Assembly: GCA_964034945.1 (NCBI GenBank) | Contig: OZ035960.1 | Location: 46,913,002-46,977,001, forward strand | From: Chrysopilus asiliformis | Lineage: Eukaryota; Arthropoda; Insecta; Diptera; Rhagionidae | Length of the DNA stretch: 64,000 bases | Direction: 5' to 3' | Shown here: piece after piece, positions 45,404 through 56,215 of the stretch | Layout of the letters: every line of letters starts with the position of its first letter | How positions within the stretch are numbered: position 1 is the first letter of the stretch | Translations under genes and position numbers: made by a program | Notes under the pieces: generated by a model | What the model was told of the DNA's origin: nothing | What the model saw: the letters and a program-made list of their open reading frames with translations, nothing else | Database searches by the model: none

Positions 45404-45848
45404 TTATAGATTTTTTTCCGGAAAATTTGGAGAAAAGGATAATCACGTTATCCTTACAGGACCCTCCGTTATCCTTACTGACTTTTTAATGACAGATTCG
45501 GATTCAGCGACCCCAAAAACCCCCAGAATAGATTTTTTCCCGGAAAATTTGGAGAAAAGGATAATCACGTTATCCTTACAGGACCTTCCGTTATCCTTAC
45601 TGACTTTTTAATGACAGATTCGGATTCAGCGACCCCAAAAACCCCCAGAATAGATTTTTTTCCGGAAAATTTGGAGAAAAGGATAATCACGTTATCCTTA
45701 CAGGACCTTCCGTTATCCTTACTGACTTTTTAATGACAGATTCGGATTCAGCGACCCCAAAAACCCCCAGAATAGATTTTTTTCCGGAAAATTTGGAGAA
45801 AAGGATAATCACGTTATCCTTACAAGACCTTCCGTTATCCTTACAAGG
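45404..45848. repeat. 122-bp satellite, four units, unit 6
   Basis: Same position and tail as in units 2 and 4. Confidence 0.92.
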
Positions 45849-46330
45849 ACGAAGTAGTGAAAATATTGTATTGTCATCGGACTTATATAAGTGTGCAAAA
45901 TTTCAAGTCAATCGGACAAGTGGAAGTGGGTCAAAATTTGATTGCAAGATTTGACCCCGACAAACAGACAAACAGACAAGATAGCGAGCTAAATAAAAGC
46001 TTTTAAAAAATAAATTTCCTGTATAAAAATATTATTTGTCACATTTTTTTTGAAACTGAATATTGCAGAATAAAGTTTTGTGTTGATCACGACTAATATT
46101 TTTTTTATAATGAACAGTAAAATTTCAGAAAAATCGGACTTACGGTTTGCCAAAAAAAAAAAAATTTTTTTTTTCAGAATAAAATAATACTTCTATTTTT
46201 TTTTCAAGAGAATGGATTTTAGGGAACTAAAAATTTTCCCCGACTTAAGATTCGTGATAATCTACTTATCAGCCAAATCGGAGCAGACGCCGATTTCACA
46301 TGCTTATCCGCCTAAGATAGCAATCCCCCT

Positions 46331-46663
46331 TTGAGGGGAATTATCCCCTTTTCGGACTTGGCTATCCCCCACATCCCCCTGAACAATCCACCTTTTTTCC
46401 AAGATTTATTTATGAAAGGAACGCAATTTTTCGAGTTTTCGGCTATTGTCAAATACGCGTTCGCTCTGCCAGGAACATCAGCACCAGTCGAACGTGTTTT
46501 CTCGGCGATCAATAAAATTTGGACAACGGAAAAGACTCGTTTACAAGTTAAAACTCTTAAATCGATTCTTTTTACCAAAAACAATAACAATCTCAGCTGT
46601 TTGGAGTTTTTCGATTATTTGAAAAAGGACAAAGATATGTTGAAACAAATCTCTTCTCAAGAA
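46331..46663 (+). pseudogene. hAT transposase C-terminal fragment, unit 6
   Basis: Protein-identical to unit 1; opens into the short array at 46664. Confidence 0.85.
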
Positions 46664-46881
46664 GGCATCGTGCACGGGCATCGTGCACGGGAATCATACA
46701 CGGGCATCGTGCATGGACATCGTGCACGGGCATCGTGCACGGGCATCGTGCACGGGTATCGTGCATGGGCGCATCATGCACGGGCATCGTGCATGGGCAT
46801 CGTGCACGGGCATCGTGCACGGGCATCGTGCATGGGCATCGTGCACGGGCATCGTGCATGGGCATCGTGCATGGGCATCGT
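46664..46881. repeat. 13-bp satellite array, unit 6 (218 bp)
   Basis: Shortest array, equal to a shortened version of the unit 2 and 4 arrays. Confidence 0.95.
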
Positions 46882-48350
46882 AAATTACAGGCCAGTATTT
46901 TTCAAGTAGGGGAAGCCGGGGCTAGTATTAACAAAATTTGGAAATTGGGTCATATTTTTTTAACAAGTAATATTTTTGATATTGTGTTTATATCATGAAG
47001 GATAGGGACGCTTTTAAAAAATGTTAAATAATTTAAAGGAAGTAAAATTTTCCACATTTTTTGTTTTACCGGTTCTTGAGTATCTCTTTTGATATTTAAA
47101 AAAATTAAGTTTATCAAAAATTTCTCGAAAACTAGGGTAAAATACCCAGATCTGAGCCCCCTTAAGCCTTTTTTTCACTTCATACCATCTTTTCTTTGTC
47201 TTCCGTATACTTTCTGAGAAACTTATACTTACTGGTCGAAAGTATGGAATGTTTAAATTAAATTAACATATACATATTCCTCAACAATTTGGATAAAAAA
47301 AAGAAATTATGTGTAAATGTGGAAATTATCCCAAAATCCATTTCTGAGCCCCCCGTATTAAATTAAGTACGCCTAGTAACTTATAGAAATAAGAATTGAA
47401 TTCAAAGAATAATTGGTTTCATCGCGTTGTGAAATGTGGTTTAATCGGCTCAATCGCGCACAATTCTTGTTTTAGCCGGAAAATTAACAGGGGTGCTCAG
47501 AACTGGTGCCGGGACTCAGATCTGGATACTTTACCCTATGCGTTTTAGGAAAAATGAACATATAACCATATTCAAAGAAAAATAAATTTCCTGTATAAAA
47601 ATATTATTTGTCACATTTTTTTTGAAACTGAATATTGCAGAATAAAGTTTTGTGTTGATCACGACTAATATTTTTTTTTATAATGAACAGTAAAATTTCA
47701 GAAAAATCGTACTTACGGTTTGCCAAAAAAAAAAAAAAATTTTTTTTCAGAATAAAATAATACTTCTATTTTTTTTTCAAGAGAATGGATTTTAGTAGGG
47801 CTGCCATGGAACCTATTTGTGAAAAGAGAACCTTTGGGTTAAAAAAAGAGATATTGTATAGGAAATTAACCAAATGAAAAAAGAGAACTAAAAGAGAACT
47901 TTTTTTGAATGTGAAAATTACAGAACTTAGAATGACTGCACAGAATTATTCCAAAAAAGTGTAATTTTTCGTGCCTGTTATTTTCCGTATCTATCGAAAA
48001 AAAACTGAAAATGTCAAAACTACAATATCAAATGTCAAAATCGGCTATTTCCTTAACCGCACAATTTTGATTTGTTTTGATTTTTACAGCAGCTGATCGT
48101 GGGAGAAGAAACTGTTCTTGCTGGCGCATACAATAAATAGCTTTACGTTACAATTATAATGTACAGTTTTGCACTACACACAGAAAATTGTAGAGTAGAG
48201 TACTACTATACAATAAATAACGTGATCATTTTAATTCATAATGGAATATTCGTGGAAAAATCTGTTTGGTTTTTTACGCATAGTATGAACCAAGAGTTTT
48301 CTGAAAAAAGAGAACTAAAGAGAACTGGCAAGGAAAAAGAAAGAAGTCTC

Positions 48351-49132
48351 AGTTACATTGCGACGACAAGGCGACACGAGACGTCGACGAGAGTCGCGCG
48401 ACATTGTCGTTATCGTCATCCAAGTTACATTACCAGAGCTGCGAGTACGCGACAAACAATCCCATAACCTAACAAATTTTTTTGAAAGTAAAAGATGAGA
48501 GTGCAGAAAGTAAAGAAAATATTGTTATATGCATTATAAAAACAATTTAATTTAAATTTTTAATTTTTTCCAATTCATTTGTGATTGATTTTCAAAGAAT
48601 TTATATTGTTTCTTGTCAAAATCTGGTGCCTCTTGACCACTTGCTCCCTTGATTTTTTTATGCTTTTTTGGAATTGGTCTCTTAGAGACTTCCATGCCAT
48701 TTTACAAGTTTTGTCTAAATTCAAACCATTATAACCGTGAGAATTTATTTGCTTCGCAATTTCAAGGCACACACCATCTCTCCACTCGTTGTTTTTATAG
48801 AGTTTGCTCCGTTTATCAAATATTTCGGGTTTATTTTTCACTAAATTAATCATTTTGTCCAATTGCCCGCTCGATAATTTCTGCATTTTGATAAAATTGC
48901 CAATTTTTCACCAAAAAAGAGCAACTCAAACACAATTAACCTAACCAAACATTTCAACTGTCATCACATGTCGTCGCGACAAAAGTTCAATTTTTCGAAC
49001 TTTGGTGGCGTTGTCGTGTCGCTGTCGTCGCAATGTAATCAATTCAATACAAAAGCATACATTGAAAATTACTTTGACAACTCCGACGAGTCTCGTCGAC
49101 GTCTCGTGTCGCCTTGTCGTCGCAATGTAACT
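48351..49132 (-). mobile_element. Nested inverted-repeat element carrying a MADF gene
   Basis: Ends AGTTACATTGCGACGACAAG and its inverse; the terminal repeats pair for more than 40 bases and include GACGTCGACGAGA. It codes a single MADF-domain protein. MADF/Myb partners are typical of PIF/Harbinger elements, so a transposase-less derivative is likely. The target repeat could not be defined. Confidence 0.65.
48575..48886 (-). CDS. MADF-domain (Adf-1/Myb-like) protein of a transposon
   Basis: 103 codons from ATG at 48886. The MADF pattern is visible: KMINLVKNKPEIFDKRSKLY, then NEWRDGVCLEIAKQI, then CKMAWKSLRDQFQKSIKKS, the three aromatic/Trp-anchored helices of the domain. It ends soon after the domain, so it is a DNA-binding module alone. 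Together with the enclosing inverted repeats it suggests a protein that binds the element ends. No frame damage. Could be a relic of a longer protein. Confidence 0.7.
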   Translation of the reverse strand: MQKLSSGQLDKMINLVKNKPEIFDKRSKLYKNNEWRDGVCLEIAKQINSHGYNGLNLDKTCKMAWKSLRDQFQKSIKKSREQVVKRHQILTRNNINSLKINHK

Positions 49133-49322
49133 CAGGCTAGAGGAAAAAGAATGGGGTTAAAAAAAGAGATAAGGTTCTCTTTAAAAGAGATATGATGGCA
49201 GCCCTAGATTTTAGGGAACTAAAAATTTTCCCCGACTTAAGATTCGTGATAATCTACTTATCAGCCAAATCGGAGCAGACGCCGATTTCACATGCTTATC
49301 CGCCTAAGGTAGCAATCCCCCT

Positions 49323-49697
49323 TTGAGGGGAATTATCCCCTTTTCGGACTTGGCTATCCCCCACATCCCCCTGAACAATCCACCTTTTTTCCAAGATTTA
49401 TTTATGAAAGAAACGCAATTTTTCGAGTTTTCGGCTATTGTCAAATACGCGTTCGCTCTGCCAGGAACATCAGCACCAGTCGAACGTGTTTTCTCGGCGA
49501 TCAATAAAATTTGGACAACGGAAAAGACTCGTTTACAAGTTAAAACTCTTAAATCGATTCTTTTTACCAAAAACAATAACAATCTCAGCTGTTTGGAGTT
49601 TTTCGATTATTTGAAAAAGGACAAAGATATGTTGAAACAAATCTCTTCTCAAGAAAAATACAATGAATCGACAAGTTCATCATCAGTTTGTGCTTGA
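49323..49697 (+). pseudogene. hAT transposase C-terminal fragment with natural end, unit 7
   Basis: Same dimerisation region as the other six (one residue differs, KET for KGT). After SSQE the frame continues KYNESTSSSSVCA and stops at 49697, with no 13-bp array. This is the likely ancestral end of the transposase and gives the exact place where the satellite begins in the other copies. Confidence 0.85.
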
Positions 49698-49955
49698 AAT
49701 TGAAAAACATAAATAAAAAATCAATATTTATGTGAAAAAATGATTTACGTGCAAGAATGTCTACGGTTTAAGTAGGCTATCCACAACCTTTTTTAAGAAT
49801 AAAATACATTAGGCGCCGTTTACATTTGACTCTATATTCCGCAAAAATTTTATTCTGCGACACTAAATTAAATTTTTTTACAAACGTTTACACTACGATA
49901 AAAATTTCAATTTTTTTCATTTTTATTTTTCATCCCCCTTTAACCCCCCCCCCCC
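49698..49955. repeat. Flank shared with the 3' side of gene D
   Basis: 49740-49915 matches 52828-52990: GTGCAAGAATGNCTACGG, then the left part of the GGCGCCGTTTACA MITE. The match breaks off at about 49915 in a poly-T/C run. Confidence 0.75.
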
Positions 49956-49959
49956 ACCT

Positions 49960-50390
49960 CCAAACATTTTATCACCAATTGGCTCCAAAAAAAAACATAA
50001 CAAAAGCTATAATTGCCAATCTGGCAATCATTGGAGACCCGTATGGTGATATTCGTATCAAAATTCGAACAGTTATACCAAAATTCCAATTTGAAGTCAA
50101 ACTTTCCAATAAGATTTTTTAAAATTTATTCCAATCGGATTTTGATGTATGGGAGTTTTATGTAGAATCATATCCTAAATAACTTTTGTTCTTGGACGTT
50201 TTTGATAAGATGCACCGTTTTCGAGATATTCACAAAAAACGATTTCGTTCCTATGGGGGGTACCCCCTCTAATGGTCCATTTTTGCCCATTAACGAACTT
50301 AGCCTCGCATTTTACGAAAAACAGATCTGCGCAAAATTTCAAGTCTCTAGCTCAATCCATGCGCCCGCAATCCGCGCCACAGACAGACAG

Positions 50391-50432
<42 letters not shown>

Positions 50433-50610
50433 GGACAGACAGACAGACGGACAGACGGACGGACATGCAAAATTCAATTTTTTTTATCATTCTAAACACA
50501 CTGGTGTAATTCATTTTTTTGTGTGATGACGGGATCTTGGCGTTACAAACGGTAAGGCAAAGTTAATATACCCTTTGGTTTCACCATACGGGTATAAAAA
50601 AATGGTCACG
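49960..50610 (+). repeat. GACA-tailed dispersed repeat, fullest copy
   Basis: Runs from about ACATAACAAAAGCTATAATT through TTTCGAGATATTCAC, CCCTCTAATGGTCC and (GACA/GACG)n at 50381-50464 to ATACCCTTTGGTTTCACC and TATAAAAA at 50598. The plus-strand frames crossing the GACA run are not genes. Confidence 0.75.
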
Positions 50611-51405
50611 CTAGCCTAAAGCCTTTCAATAAAATATCAAATTTTTCATCATTTCAGGTTTACACGCCGAAGCTGATAGTCGTGTCGTTTTCGACAAGAG
50701 TCGTTTTAACTGTTTTTGTTGGTAGGAAAGCACTATCGACAATAAGTAAAAAACTCTTCTCGGAAACGATACGACGCGACGATCACAATCGGTAAGAAAG
50801 GTATCAGGTGGATTAAGCTATTTGTATTATCTAGTATTCGTACCGGAATGTATACCTCCATGACAGCAAAATTTCCTAGTATTTGGCTCAGTAGTTTCTG
50901 AAATAGTTTTGATAATCTATAAAAGTGGCACCTGAATCCCTCCCATACCGTGTGCATGTTTCATTGAAATTCTAACGAGATACAAGAAGTTTTTTCCTAA
51001 TAAATTGACTCAATGAATAGAAAACCTGATTATATATAGTTTTCATTAGTTAATATTACAGAATATACACTCAGACATTAACTTGTATATATCCAGTAAA
51101 AAGGTTTTTTCTAACATACTTTGACCTATGATTATAAACACATACTTTTTTTTTATATCTGAATCATTTAAATTTGATGCTAATAATAAGATGGCCTTTC
51201 GAATATCTATAAAAGCAGGCTAGAAATCCCCCAGAAACATTTTAAATCGAAGAATGCATTCATCATGCTTCATGACGTGAAGTCTTTACACGCTGATAAA
51301 AAAAATGAAGCTTCTTTGTTGTTTTGCATGATTTAGACCCTCAGTTAGCCAGTTGCGCACACTGTAGAAATACAGCGAAGGCATAACATAGATAAGTCAA
51401 GTTAA
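50611..51405. other. Spacer upstream of gene D
   Basis: No gene or clear repeat; should contain the gene D promoter. Nothing else supported. Confidence 0.5.
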
Positions 51406-52710
51406 ATGTTGAATTTATGTGAAAAAATGCCTATCAGAATAATATTTTTTTCGTTTCTTCTACTTGATTATTGGCTAAATTTAACGACATTTCAATTGTG
51501 TGATGCATCAACGATTATAACGCAAACAAAACAAGACTCGCAACGAAATGTTGAAGACATTATGGTGGGTTGTAAAATTAAATTGTGATTGCTGTTAATA
51601 ATTAATTTTTGTAGAGAGTACAAAGGGAAAATATCATAAGAACCTGTCGTGATGGTTATCAGTTAGTAAATGGCGATTGTGAGCCAATTTGTGAATCGAA
51701 TTGTTATAATTCCAAGTGCACAGCGCCTAATCGATGCACCTGTTTGGAAGGATACGAAAAGGATCCAAGAAATTCAAATGTTTGTCTTCCAGTTTGTAAA
51801 CAGTGTGCCAATGGAGTTTGCATCTCACCTGGAATTTGCGAATGTGATTCAGGCTATACAAAAACCGAGAACGGCTTTTGTAAAATTATGCGAATCAAGA
51901 GAGAAGTTTGCGGTGACGATCCAGATGATGTTTGCGACATAATCCTTTGCGATCCGGAGTGCGTAAATGGGAAATGCGTTCTAGGGGATTGTGAATGTGA
52001 CTCGGGATATATTCTACTGGATTCCATTTCAAATAAATGCGTGTCGGACTGTGAATATCACTGCAAAAATGGACGTTGCAATGAGCAAAATCTGTGTATC
52101 TGCCAACATGGCTACACACTAAATGATGAAGAAAAGTGTATTCCAGAGTGCAGTAATTGTCAAAATGGATACTGCGATGAACCAAATATCTGCGAATGTT
52201 CGGATGGATACACAAAACATGTAACCAATAACAGTACTTGTATTCCAGTGTGTAATCGAAAGGGTAATGGATGTCAAAATGGAACTTGCGTTGCACCAAA
52301 TAAATGCGAATGTTTTGAGGGATTCGAGCTGTCTACAGATAGTCCTTTTATTTGTCTTCCCAAAAATAAGACCTGCATCAATTGTGAACCAGAAAAGTGA
52401 GTTTTTCCAAAAGTTGTTTTTAAAATTAAAAAAAAAAACAATCAATATTATTTGTTAGGCTTGTCACAAAAAGTTCTAGTCATTTTTACATTATAATTCC
52501 TATCGTTTTTTTCCTGATATCGATTGGAATTGGAGGAATATTTTATCTGCGCAAGCGTCCATTTGTGATTCCTACTTTCAGGCGAACAGGTATTTGCTTT
52601 TAAAAAAAATTATAATTGAGATAATAATACAAAATACAATTTTAGAAACAACTGTAGCTCTAGTTGATTCCGAAATCCCTGATGACGATATACAGGAGGA
52701 AAATTTGTGA
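51406..52710 (+). CDS. Four-exon Nimrod-like membrane protein (gene D)
   Basis: Exons 51406-51564, 51615-52396, 52459-52589 and 52646-52710, all GT-AG and in phase, give 378 aa. Exon 1 carries a signal sequence (ATG at 51406 or 51427) and a spacer; exon 2 starts with CRDGY, where related proteins have CCxGY, and has about seven NIM/EGF repeats; exon 3 codes a single membrane helix (IIIPIVFFLISIGIGGIFYL) followed by RKR; exon 4 gives a short acidic tail ending in a stop at 52708-52710. Type I membrane topology. It resembles short NimC-like receptors. Genes E and F share the exon plan (EGF exon, membrane exon, short tail exon), which supports a common origin by duplication. Confidence 0.9.
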
Positions 52711-52898
52711 TTTAATGAGATTTTTATTTTTCACAAAACCTAATATAACTATAGATTGAAAGCCAAAGTATGTACATTACTAATTGTTAGTGCCGTTTGC
52801 ACCAACGAAATTTATGTTCGACTTAAATGATTTAAGTGCAAGAATGGCTACGGTTTAAGTAGGCTATCCACAACCTTTTTTAAGAATAAAATACATTA

Positions 52899-53172
52899 GG
52901 CGCCGTTTACATTTGACTCTATATTCCGGGAATTTTATTCTGCGACACTAAATTCAATTTTTTTTACAAACATTTACACTACGATACAAATTTCTGAATT
53001 TTTTTTCCAGAAAGACACAGGAACCGGAATTTTTTCATGCAAAATCGCCTAAATAAATTAAAATTTTGACAACTAGTGTTTACTCTGCGATAGATGAACA
53101 AAATTTGCGGGATAAATTCTGAATAAAATTAGCGGAGAAATTCAACAAAATATCGTAAGTGTAAACGGGGCC
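52899..53172. mobile_element. PIF/Harbinger-type MITE, 274 bp
   Basis: Flanked by TTA (52896-52898, 53173-53175), with ends GGCGCCGTTTACA and TGTAAACGGGGCC. 3-bp TTA duplication and GGC ends fit Harbinger MITEs. A truncated copy of its left part with its left flank lies at 49820-49915. Confidence 0.75.
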
Positions 53173-54110
53173 TTAGAATAATATTTTACTTCATTACTTT
53201 TTCAGAGCCATGGAAAACATTTTACAACTCACTTTTTTTTAATTAAAATTATTTTATTTGAAAAACGTTTTTACATAAAAAATGTTTTTACAGTTATGGT
53301 GGAAATTTTAAAATAAAAAACAACATTTTTACAGCTACGATGGAAATATCCTTCTCATAAATATAAATTCAGTGTAACAAATATTCGTATTATTTTAATT
53401 AAATTTTCTTTTTCATTTCTAATTGTATTATCAAATTATTTCAGCGTTTGATTTTTATTTATAATAATTTGTATTGATAGAATATTATTTGAATACATTT
53501 TAATATTATTAAAATACTCTAATTCTAAGATACCTTAATTATTTGTGATAAATCATTATTTTTTGTTTAATAAAAAGTATTATATTTGAAAAAAAAAATC
53601 AGCTTTGTCCACCTAGCGGTGAGATAATACTTTTATTACATTCATAACGTTTGAAAACTCGAGAAATAATTGTAGTAGAACGTTAAGATTTGGCACAGAA
53701 TAGGTTGTTTTTAACAGTTAAATCGTTTCCAAAATGGGAAACATCGAACTACTACTTTTTTTTATGAATTGCAAAGAAGTAAACTCTTTTTATGAACTGC
53801 ACTGAAATAATATTATTTTTTATAAATTTTTTAGATATACCGTTTGTGGTTCCACATTGGACTTACAAAATTCATAGGCCGAATATCGAAAAAGGTTTCA
53901 CAGGACATTTATTATTTTTTTCATGAGTTTTATACAGTTTTATACTGTATAAAAGTTAAACTAAAAAGCTCTGAGACCACATTTGTCTCATATGGCCTGA
54001 GGAGCCCAATTTGATGTGAGACCACGTTCGTATCGCATGGCAGTCAACGCGTTAAAAAAAATCATTGATGGTTCAACGAAAAAGTCATCGAAACAATTAC
54101 TTAACCCATA
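53173..54110. other. AT-rich spacer
   Basis: No gene seen. Includes CACCTAGCGGTGAG (53610), a motif similar to the GCGCCACCTA tails at 29550-29690, otherwise low-complexity A/T. Confidence 0.5.
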
Positions 54111-54184
54111 ATGAAAGAGCAAGATGGTCTTATATACTATTTACGTTGAAGTACATATATAAAACCATATTGCTCTTTCGTGAA
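54111..54184. ncRNA. Pre-miRNA-like hairpin candidate
   Basis: The arm from ATGAAAGAGCAAGATGGTCT pairs with AAAACCATATTGCTCTTTCG over about 27 bases with two mismatches and one wobble, leaving a loop of about 15 bases; total 74 nt. Size and shape fit a microRNA precursor, but a short foldback MITE (TTAACCC lies just left) would look the same. No expression evidence. Confidence 0.35.
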
Positions 54185-54518
54185 ATTAGGTGACGTTGCC
54201 TATTCTATTTCATTGAAATAGTTATGATAAGCTTCATTATGAAACAGTGTTAAATTCCTAATAAACCATCTAGCAGAGCCTGATCTAAATAGAAATTCTC
54301 TTATGATTACTAAATGTTGTAGTGTGATAAACAATAAAAATAATATCATGAAACTTTGAACCGGTTGGTATTTTTAGTGTTAATGAAATTCATATGAACA
54401 ATTCAGAATATTAATTATGTTGGCATTTTTTGAGAATTTTACTGATCGAGAAATGCGTGGGCGGTTTTGATAAAACTATGTAATTAAAAAAAAATATTTT
54501 CATACCCCACATGAAAAT

Positions 54519-55271
54519 CAGTGTTGTTCCTCTACGCGTAGACTTTAATTGTCTACACTTTAGTGTAGACAATAGCGTAGACAATCGATTTGGGGTAGAC
54601 AATGTAGACATTGGCATACACAATGTCGACTTTGCGTAGACAATGTAGACTTTCTCATATATGTCAAAACAAAGTCATTAGTGAGTCATATATTGTCAAA
54701 GCCGAAATCGACTGACCTTTGATAGGTCTATATATTATTTGATTTGAACATATATTATTTGATTTGAATTACTTCCGTATTGATTTCCGTCTATCTGTAA
54801 ATACGACAACTCTCAACGGAATTAAGCTAAAGACTAGAAACAAACGTGTTTTTCGAACAAATTAAACAGATATTCTTAAATGAGCAAAGCCATCTCATAC
54901 AAATGAATCAGTTTTTTAAACAAACGGTTCGTTATATTGAAAAATGTGTAAAGCAAAAAGATTTTAGAATTCAATGTGAATTGCAAAAATTAAAAAAAGC
55001 CGCTTAGATTGCATGAAAATAATTAGAATTGCCACTAAAGTTTGCTCCGAAGTTCTCCATTACAGCATTTGGCGATTGCTTCCTGGAAATTGTGCTTTAT
55101 TATGTTAAAATTAATTGAAGAAAATGAGATTTTAAAACTAAATCAGCTATCCTTTATTTTATTGATTGTCTACATTGTCTACGCGTAGAGAATAGACCAT
55201 TGTCTACAGTAATAGTCTACGCGTAGACAATGATGTAGTCTACTTCACGTAGACTACGCGGCACAACACTG
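54519..55271. mobile_element. hAT-type element with repeated GTCTACGCGTAGAC motifs, 753 bp
   Basis: Ends CAGTGTTGT and its inverse, flanked by ATGAAAAT (54511-54518, 55272-55279), an 8-bp duplication typical of hAT. Both subterminal regions (54530-54655 and 55165-55262) are packed with GTCTAC/GTAGAC and the palindrome CTACGCGTAG, about 20 copies in all. No ORF. Confidence 0.85.
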
Positions 55272-55729
55272 ATGAAAATTTAAAAACTGCATGTTGTTAG
55301 AAATTTTAGATTTCTCAACGACTCGCTTTAAATATTGAGAAGAAAATTTTTTACACCAAAATGTCTTAAAATTCAATTACGATAGTAAAAACATTCAGAA
55401 ATTCATTTTTTTAGTTTCCGGGGCGCCAACACCATATGCCTAATTCCGGGACTTGCCCGTCTAATCAGGGAGGTATGGTCACTCCAGGTATATGTAATAT
55501 ATTGTCACCGGAATTAAAATTCAATTACAAAACTTAACCATGACAAACAGGTAAACGATCTAGCCAAATAAAAGCATTGAAAAAATATTTAGAAATCTAA
55601 TCAGAAAAACGCCTTAAAAACCCACAGCATCATTTTTTCCACAAAAAAGGGAAAAGAGCTAGTCTCTGTTGAATAATTTGTTTTCAGTTTATACCGCGTA
55701 ATCATACTAAAAAATATAAAAAAAAGCTA
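55272..55729. other. Spacer with repeat remnants
   Basis: Short relic near 55420-55570 (TAATTCCGGGACTTGCCC, then TGACAAACAGGTAAACGATC..AATAAAAGC), the latter like the tail at 800-855. No gene. Confidence 0.4.
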
Positions 55730-56215
55730 GCGTCTGTCTGTTCCTCTTTCACGTCAAAACGGTGGAACCGATTGACTCGAAACTTGGCATGGATGTTTGC
55801 TGTAGGCCTGGTTACAACATAGGCCTATTGGAAAGTAGCCCGAGTGATGGGAAAGTACGGGGAGGGGTAAAGCGAGTCCGAAGCTTAGTTTTTCCGCTAA
55901 GTTACTGTTTCACAGGAAAACTACCGAGCCGATTGGCCTAAAATTTGCACAGATGCAAATTGGGGCTACAGCTCTGACATATCGTCATTTAAAAGTAAAC
56001 CGAGTGGTAAGGGGGTAAGAGAAGGAGGTAAAGTGAATCCGAATCCGTATCCGAATGCTGGAATTTACTGTCTGTTAATTTTTGAAAAGCATTTTCCGAA
56101 GAGAAAAAAGCTAAAGAAAAGCACTAACCACCTTACTCTAGATTATTTAATTTATAACCAACAGGATTTTGCTTTGCGGTCGAAGCCGGGTATAAATTCT
56201 AGTATTTAAATACTT
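55730..56215 (+). repeat. Dispersed repeat, CCGATTGG family
   Basis: TCTGTCTGTTCCTCTTTCAC then ACCGATTGACTCGAAACTTG, the reverse complement wording of the repeat at 10795-11255, which puts this copy in opposite orientation at its left end. Diverged. Ends near TATAAATTCTAGTATTT. Confidence 0.55.

Larger units (their letters stand above)
47796..49206. mobile_element. hAT-type non-autonomous element, 1411 bp
   Basis: Ends TAGGGCTGCCAT and ATGGCAGCCCTA, flanked by 8-bp repeats GATTTTAG (47788-47795, 49207-49214). 8-bp duplication and TAGGG ends fit hAT. It sits in unit 7 of the array; the other units show the empty site (GGATTTTAGGGAAC). AAAAGAGAACT motifs recur near both ends (47821-47900, 48300-48325, 49165-49190). 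No hAT transposase inside; a second element is nested within it. Confidence 0.9.
30336..49697 (+). repeat. Higher-order tandem array, seven hAT-tail units
   Basis: Units begin at CATGAAGGATAGGGACG: 30336, 33698, 35562, 39156, 41141, 45191 and 46994. Each carries a GGGTAAAATACCC MITE (whole or cut), a spacer, the last part of a hAT transposase, and, in the first six, a 13-bp array followed by TAAATTACAGGCCAG. Odd units have an intact MITE and long arrays (2.0, 2.2, 2.7 kb); even units have the MITE cut by the 122-bp satellite and short arrays (400, 400, 218 bp). The distance from the hAT start of an even unit to that of the next odd unit is 1756 bp twice. The units are nearly identical outside the arrays, so homogenisation or recent duplication is at work. 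Confidence 0.93.

Noticed and set aside
48159..48467. 102-codon plus ORF in the hAT-type element
   Set aside because: It runs through the terminal repeat of the nested element and has no recognisable domain.
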